This document shows positions 57,740 to 64,000 of a stretch of DNA of 64,000 nucleotides, in pieces; the first letter of the stretch is position 1, and each line of letters begins with the position of its first letter. The DNA is taken from the NCBI GenBank assembly GCA_039707465.1, contig CM077643.1, positions 373,098,419 through 373,162,418 of the forward strand, in the 5' to 3' direction. The DNA comes from Rhabdophis nuchalis (lineage: Eukaryota; Chordata; Lepidosauria; Squamata; Natricidae). Under the pieces are notes generated by a model. The model was not told the DNA's origin, did no database searches, and saw only the letters and a list, made by a program, of their open reading frames with translations. The position numbers and the translations under genes were made by a program.

Positions 57740-60700
57740 TTTGTGACTTTAACCTGCACTTGGGTTACCTCGAATCTGAAAAAGCTTAGGGGTTTGTGGT
57801 CATCATGGAAACTATGGACTTGACCCAATTATAGAAGGCTTAAGCCTACTTGTTCAAGTTATTTGCTGGTTTCTTAGTTATCACCAGAAAAATTAGGATA
57901 CCCACCTGAGATTTTAAGGAGCTTTAAGTGCTGCATGTCTTAAAGCTTTTGTTTACTATTTTAAAAGAAAAAAGGCATTCAAAATATAAACCTGTTCAAG
58001 GAAAATATTTTTAAGAGAGAAAAAATGCAGGAAATGTAAAGATGGTGTATTCTTGGGGATGGGGGGGGTTCTCAGTATTTTATAGGCTATTTCAACTCTA
58101 TCTTGACACAAATCAGCAAGGAAAGGGTTATTTTTTTATCCAGTTCCTCTTGCCTCTCAAATATTTCATCAGTTAGACAGCATCATCCAACTTTATAACA
58201 ATAGTTAATCCTAAACCACATGTAGACACTGTCATTCTGGATATAGTCACCAGCCTCATTTAATGTCCCACAAGGTAAATGTTTAATTCAAAGTTATCAA
58301 TTCATCAGCATTTCTCAGACCTATTATAAGTTTTTTAGAGGCATTGGTGGATTGATCCCACAAAATTCTTCCTATTGGAGAGAAATAAGGGAGGGATAAT
58401 TTGTAATCTTTTAACTTGGGCTATATGGTAGCAGAAATATAATGAGGGCAGAGAGTTTAGTAAGATTCCATCCAAGCTGCATAACATTCTCTGCAATTCC
58501 CAAGTCTTTGAAATAGTTAAAGCTACTGACAAAAATAAAAGAAAATTCAATAATCTAATCTAGCTAAAAGTCACATTTTAAGCACAACTACTCTAACAAG
58601 AATAAAGATTTTGGTTTTCTTTTTAGCCAGATTATGTTATTTACTCAATAATTATAATATTTTTGTATCACTGGAAGATGTTTTTTTTTTCTTTCCAATT
58701 TCTTTGATGCAATACTTCTAGAGCATGGTTTGGCAGTCAAAGCTGGGTGGTATCAAAATTGAATAAATAAATTAATTAATTAATAAAGCAAAGTACATGA
58801 AAATGATGAATAAAGTAAGGTACATCAAAACCAAATTGTCTTGTCTAGGAAATGTTGAGCAAACTGAAAAATAAAAAATCCCCACCCTCATTAAACTTTG
58901 GAAATTAACAAATTTGGTTACAAATTTTGCAACAGAATTTGAGGGTTAATAAGAAACAAAAGTGATTATCTTTTCTGTACCAAGGGATAATTTTCAAATG
59001 ACTTCAGCCATGATCCCACTGAGCAAGAAAAAAAAAATCAATCTCAGTATTTTATACAATACATTCAAGGGATCAAGTAAGAAGACTAAGAAAACTTGTA
59101 TTACCTTATATTTTTTCTCTTTCTAATTTGTTTCCCCCCCCCCCCCCACTAAATATGACAGAAATCAGTAGGAAATGAATAGAGCTTTCAGTTACAATCC
59201 AGCTATTGTTGCTTAATGTTGTTTATAAAAAGGTGTAATATCCTTGCAACTAGGTAGGACTAGTTTCTGGAGAAATATGCAAAGCTGCGTGTTTTATGGT
59301 TCTTTAAAAGAAGAGTTTAAGTTGTTCATTAATTTGCTTATTGCAACAGGAAAGTTACAAGTATGAATATCAAATGTGGGCTGAAAAATCCAGGCAACTA
59401 ATAATTGGTCATCAAAGTCCTTCAGAGAGTTCCAACCTATATGGATACCTATATATATATATATATATACCAAACTACTAACTCTAAACTGAACTTAAAT
59501 ATAGTTCAGCTGTGAAAAATAATTAATTGAATTCAGCATTCCCACTGTTGTGGGACATGGTTCTGTTGCCTTCTGTTGGAGGGATGAAGAGTCCAACTAC
59601 TACTGTTTTGAATAAATGTATCTGTGCATGTGAGGGAAAACACTACCGCTTATCCAGAGGGTATGTCTATCTCAACAATCATGTACTGGCATATCCAGGA
59701 CATTTAGAGAAATTTATGATTATGATTGAATTTGTATCCATATTGTTTTCTTTGCCAAGTTCAGATGTTAAATCCAGTCAGGTAATCAACGAGGCACAGG
59801 CATGTACTTCATGGCCCTCAAAATGTCATTAAACTTCTTTCTCCTTTTGACTTTCTCATGCTGTCTCCCATTTCCCATCTCTAGAAATAAGATTTTTTTT
59901 AAAAAAATAAAGTACTTTAGCAGGCTGTTCCCACTAGCTGCCCATCAGCTCTGGATTTTGGCCGGGAATCTGGCATCAGGATGTGTCAGCTTGAGCACTA
60001 TATTTGTTTGAAAGCTATTCATATACTCAATATTAATGTTAGTATGATTAACTATTAAAACACATTTTATTGAGACTTCTAATTAACAATAAAACTTAGG
60101 CTATCATGCTGTTCTAGGATAATGCATTTTACCTATTATAGATTATCAGAGACAGAAAACATGTCTATACCCCAAAACATGTGTACACGCCAAACTAAAT
60201 GTGCCATCAATTATAAGTCCAAGTGGAATAAAATGATAAAAGAAATTGTAAATGTTGCTGGCAACACCTTAATGTCAATGTCTGGTAACTGCAAACTTTC
60301 CAATCTGCAGAGGTGGAATGTTCCGAAAAATATTGAAACATTTTGTTCATACTCTGGACCATGGAAATTTGGCAGTTTTTGTGGAGAGAAATATTTCAAA
60401 GCATAAAATGACTCATACTGTTCTGGATGGCACACAACCCAGTATATCATCGGCCACTTCCTATTTCACAAGACTTATTCCAAGACAACTTTTAGATTGG
60501 CTCAGAGCAACCAACCATGCCAAAAGAAGAATGGAGGTTCTAAGTAAAACTGGAGCACCTTAACCTTGGAAACGGGATGTTAAAGAATAGTAATCATATG
60601 CAATGTACTAAATTAAATCTTTTAGAGCCATAGGATAATAGTCAAATGGCCTAAAATGACTGAGATTATTTATTCACAAGGTGGTATCTGTACACAGACA
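57740..60700. other. Unassigned AT-rich sequence
   Basis: No gene can be supported. It contains a C14 run (59134-59147), an (AT)n tract (59451-59469) and short frames at 59527-59832 and 60122-60563 without known domains. Confidence 0.35.
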
Positions 60701-60710
60701 GAATATGAAC

Positions 60711-60886
60711 CAGTGGTGGGTTTCAAATTTTTTAGAACCTACTCTGTAGGTGTGGCCTATTTTGTGGGCGTGGCTTGGCAGTCATGTGACAGGGTGGGAG
60801 TGGCCACCTTTTAAAATGTGGTGAAACTCATTTAACAATGCTCTTGCTTAGCAACCAAAATTTTGGACTCAATTGTGATGATAAAT

Positions 60887-60976
<90 letters not shown>

Positions 60977-61176
60977 TTTCCTTTCCTTTCCTTTCCTTCC
61001 TTTCCTTTCCTTTCTTCCTTCCTTTCCTTTCCTTTCCTTTCCTTCCCATTGGGTCACTGGCAGCGGCGGGCCAGATTTACTTCCAGGTACTCCGGTGGAA
61101 CACCCTCTCACCGGTTCTCTAAATTTCACCAACTGGCTCTTGCGAGTAGGTGCGAGCCTGCAGAAACCCACCACTG
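60711..61176. mobile_element. Non-autonomous hAT element with (TTTC)n core
   Basis: Terminal inverted repeats CAGTGGTGGGTTTC and GAAACCCACCACTG are perfect over 14 bases; 8-bp flanks atatgaac and atatgcac agree at seven positions. The inside contains a module shared with 46536-46640, a (TTTC)n/(CCTTT)n tract at 60886-61048 and GC-rich sequence. The termini are those of the small MITE at 11425-11561. Confidence 0.9.
60886..61048. repeat. (TTTC)n and (CCTTT)n microsatellite
   Basis: About 22 TTTC units followed by about 15 units of CCTTT/CTTTC. Lys/Glu/Arg-rich or Phe/Leu/Ser-rich frames across it are artefacts. Confidence 0.97.
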
Positions 61177-61620
61177 ATATGCACCATAAGTACAAAGTCA
61201 TTGAATCAAAGAAGACCACTGGATATATAAGAATGTACCCCATTCAGTTATGTCATATAAGCTGAGATTTCTCCCAGATTCACGGCTCTTTTTTGAAGAG
61301 ATGGCAGCTATGTCTGGGGATGTTTGTACAAATGTACCTTAGGCACCATTCCTATGTGCCTATTCCTACATTGGGAGGCAATGCAGTCCTTATTGATTGG
61401 ACTACTGCAGCATGCTTTACATAGGGCTGCTCTTAAAGACTGTCCAGAAGCTACAGTTGGTCAAAAATGCTATGTCATAGGTACTTACAGATGCATCTCT
61501 TTATGCTTATGTATAAAGACAGACAAATGCAAAGCATCCTGTCACCATGCATGATGCATTGGACTGTGTTTTTAGCAGCTTATAACTACATATTCATCCA
61601 CCAACCAGGCAAGTCCCTAA
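61177..61620. other. Unassigned, with possible weak LINE trace
   Basis: The segment around 61380-61470 (CTACTGCAGCATGCTTTACATAGGGCTGCTCTTAAAGACTG) resembles the L2-like post-RT region that reads YCNALYMGLPL elsewhere, on the plus strand. It is too short to annotate firmly. Confidence 0.4.
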
Positions 61621-61624
61621 GCCC

Positions 61625-62000
61625 ATGATGGTGAACTTATGGCATAGGGGAGGCCATTTTTGCCCTCCCCAGACTTCAGAAAAGCCTCTGGAGCCTGGGG
61701 AGGTGAAAAATGGGTCCAACAGGCAAACTGGAGGTTCGGAAATGATCCAGTTCTGGCTTCCAGAGAGCCTCCAAGGGCCCAGAGAAGACCGTTTTCACCT
61801 TCCCCAGGCTTCAGGAAAGCCTCTGGAGCCTGGGGAGGGCAAAAAATGGGGCCAATGTGCCAAGAAGCCAGAAAAGGGTCGTTTCTGAAATTCAGTAGGC
61901 CTGTTGGGTCATTTTCTGCCCTCCTCAGACTCCGGAGGCTTTCCTGAAGCCTGAGGAAGGCAAAAACAGCCTCCCAGAGCCCCCTGGAAGAAATACCAAG
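61625..62000. mobile_element. hAT-like repeat (ATGGTGAACTTATGGCA type)
   Basis: Same family as 6681-7085: ATGGTGAACTTATGGCATAG start followed by several CTCCCCAG(A/G)CTTC and CCTCTGGAGCCTGGGGAGG modules in both orientations. Ends not defined. Confidence 0.45.
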
Positions 62001-62167
62001 TTCAGCTAGGAGGTGAGTAGTGCACATGGGTGTGTGTGTGCGTGGGGGGGGGGGTTGTACATGCATTAAAGATTGATGAAAGTCACTTTTCTGGTAAGAT
62101 GAGACTGATAGGTCAGTGGCCCTACTCATACTGGGGAAAGCTGGTCATGTGAATAAATAATTTCCTA

Positions 62168-63669
62168 CCATGATATTTTGGCGGTCGCGCTCTGAGAGCC
62201 GGAGAAGCCTCCGGGGGTGGTTTTACCCCCAGGAAGATGCTGCCAGCCCTCGTTCACCATCCTGGAGGGCTGGCTTGACAAGCCGACTCTCCCGTCGTCG
62301 CGCCGAGCCGCCCGGAGTTGAAGGGCAAGCTGTTTGGGAGAGCAGAGAAGATCGGCTCGGCCTGGTCGCGGCCTAGAGCGTCCCGGCGCGGCCGGAAGAA
62401 GAGAGGCAGGTCGCAAGCCGGGATGTGGATTCACCACGGGCGGCGAGAGGGGCTCGTCTGCGGCCCAGAGTGTCCCGGCGCGGCCAGAAGGTGAGAGGCA
62501 GGCCGCAAGCCGGGACGCGGATTTCATCACGGGCAGCGAGAGGGGCCCAGGGGTCCAGGCCAGGAGAGCTACCATCGGGCCGCACGACTAATGGCAGGTC
62601 GTGCGGTCATACCCTGGTTCTGGGCCCAAAACATCCACCCCCACCGGCAAGGAATGCTCCTAGAGAGGAAGGGTGGAAGAGAGAAGGTGCTGAGGTTCGG
62701 AATGTTGGGAATGCTGAGGAGTTGGATGAAGCAGAAGGGATGGAGGAGGAGAAGGCGAAAGAGAGAGATGGAGAGGAGGAGAGATGGAAGGTGATGGAAG
62801 GAGATGGAATGCTGGAGTGAGAGAGACGGATGTAGATGGATGGTGAGATGGACGGAGATGGCGAGGAGCTGGTGGCGATGGAAAGAGAGAGCTGATGATG
62901 GAAGAAGCGGTATGTTTGGTGGAGCAGCCCAGCACATAACATCTGCATCCAGCTGGGGAAAGATGGATTTGGCCGAGGACGTTTCAGGAAGATCACAAGG
63001 ACATCATGGTGTGAGTGCCCGGGACTGGTGGAGGCTGGCTGGCTCATAACATCTGGGCCATTAGAGGGCTGTTACGAACTAAGGCCCCATGGTCGGAAGG
63101 ACAGATGGATGGGGCCTGTAATGGGATTGGACTTGACCCCCCCATCCATAAGACTCTTGATTCTGACTTTACCCCCCCCCTGAATAACACTCTGCACTCA
63201 CCCACTTATTTCGGACTTGTATTCTTGCCTTCCTGGTTTGAAACCACCCTGAGGTTTTATCGTGTACTCTAGGCACGACCTCCTTGGCCTGCGGGAGTCT
63301 CCCCTCTCGCAGGCCTGGCCCTCTTGTTTATCATGGGCCCACCTCGAGGACGGATTGATTATTCCTGAGAGGTGGGCGAAGCGCAGGTTGAGGGGTTTTT
63401 TAGGGAGGTTTTTAATGCGGGTTTTAGGGGGTTCCAGGGAGGAGGAGGGAGGGTATGTACAGTTAGAGAGAGAGGGCCAGGCCAACAGGCGACGGAGGGA
63501 AGCGGAAGAATCTGTGAGGGGGGGAGAAACACGAGTCGTTCCGGCGGAGGGCATTTCCATTCAGAAGGTCGTGGGGAGAGGCAGGTCCGAGGGGAGGCAA
63601 GTTCCATCCTCCCGGTTGGGGGCACGTGGCCGTTGGTTGCAAACGGTCAGGTGCCACAACCCCCGCAGG
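62168..63669 (+). other. Probable 5' UTR of an L2-like LINE
   Basis: GC-rich, CpG-containing sequence that leads without visible interruption into the endonuclease frame at 63670. It includes a tandem duplication of about 91 bases (62369-62459 and 62460-62551, sharing GTCCCGGCGCGGCC and GCAAGCCGGGA) and a purine-rich stretch (62650-62930). No ORF1 with known domains is visible; the open frames here are low-complexity. The 5' boundary at about 62168 is set only by the change in base composition. Confidence 0.5.
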
Positions 63670-64000
63670 CTAGGTGGTCAGGGAATACAGAGCCAGGGCC
63701 TGAGGCTGATGTTCTGTAACGCCAGGTCCATTGTCAACAAAGCCCCCCTCATCCATGACCTTGTGTCAGAGGGGGAGCCGGACCTGGCTGGAATAGCGGA
63801 AACCTGGTTGGGCCACGAGGGTGGACTCCCCCTCGTTGAAATGTGTCCACCAGGATACCGCGCTTTTCATAAGCCCCGGGCCCTAGGTAGGGGTGGTGGG
63901 GTGGCGGTCATAATAAAGGAAGGTCTTGAGCCGAGAGAGACCATTGTGCCACAGACCACCGGTTGTGAGTCCCTCTGCGTGAAGTGGGGCCTAAGGAGGC
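63670..64000 (+). CDS. L2-like LINE endonuclease domain, N-terminal part (partial)
   Basis: The plus frame is open to the window edge and encodes an AP-like endonuclease: LRLMFCNARSIVNKAP (with the catalytic Asn), DLAGIAETWLG (with the catalytic Glu), then RGGGVAVIIKEGLEPRETI and GCESLCVKWGL. The last part matches 6060-6190 (minus), so this is the N-terminal portion missing from the 3372-6198 copy. No stop is seen in about 110 codons. Whether the rest of the element is intact lies beyond the window. Confidence 0.8.

Noticed and set aside
60122..60563. Possible exon with Cys and Trp residues after a CTGCAG acceptor-like site (about 60308)
   Set aside because: The cysteine spacing does not fit a defensin, there is no signal exon or matching donor nearby, and overlapping frames are equally open.
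60828..61243. Lys/Glu/Arg-rich and Phe/Leu/Ser-rich frames
   Set aside because: Products of the (TTTC)n microsatellite inside a hAT element.

Overview
The window looks like a stretch of a squamate reptile genome, most likely a snake. It is AT-rich vertebrate DNA crowded with CR1, L2-like, Rex1-like, BovB and L1 LINEs, a tRNA-derived Sauria-type SINE, hAT miniature elements, a decayed Ty3/Gypsy element and long microsatellites such as (TAA)n, (TATC)n, (AATAG)n and (TAAC)n. There is no prokaryotic gene organisation, and most long open frames are transposon remains. The species call is an inference from repeat content.

The only host genes I can support are three beta-defensin-type genes, all on the minus strand and all with a long first intron. 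Gene A shows only its signal-peptide exon (2343-2400); the rest should lie left of the window. Gene B has a signal exon at 30459-30510 and a six-cysteine exon at 25315-25441. Gene C has a signal exon at 56181-56238 and a six-cysteine exon at 52812-52935. B and C sit in two direct copies of a duplicated block (about 23215-30722 and 48495-56388) that includes promoter, both exons and about 2 kb of 3' flank. Later transposon insertions differ between the copies. All visible splice sites agree: intron 1 is phase 1, and a possible intron 2 donor is phase 2. The six-cysteine segment of B is basic; that of C is almost uncharged.

Layout: 1-2500, L1-derived ORF1-only element and gene A exon 1; 2900-8900, Rex1-like LINE split by an L2-like LINE, hAT pieces, SINE; 8500-16100, nested LINE pile-up of L2-like and CR1 copies; 17500-22900, decayed Gypsy element with an unusual mix of inverted and direct flanking repeats; 23200-30720, gene B block; 31700-44460, a second LINE pile-up containing an L1 of about 5.85 kb with both ORFs open and a target-site duplication, inserted in an older L2-like LINE; 44800-46720, CR1 and a 1.1 kb hAT element; 48500-56400, gene C block; 56700-64000, LINE tails, hAT elements and the 5' end of an L2-like LINE that runs off the right edge.

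The most notable transposon signal is a family of ORF1-only L1 derivatives resembling mammalian HAL1 'half-L1' elements. One copy (27080-29058) is complete, flanked by an 18-bp target-site duplication, and has 5' UTR, ORF1, 3' UTR and tail but no ORF2. Two other copies show ORF1 joined straight to the same kind of 3' end, so the absence of ORF2 looks like a family trait.
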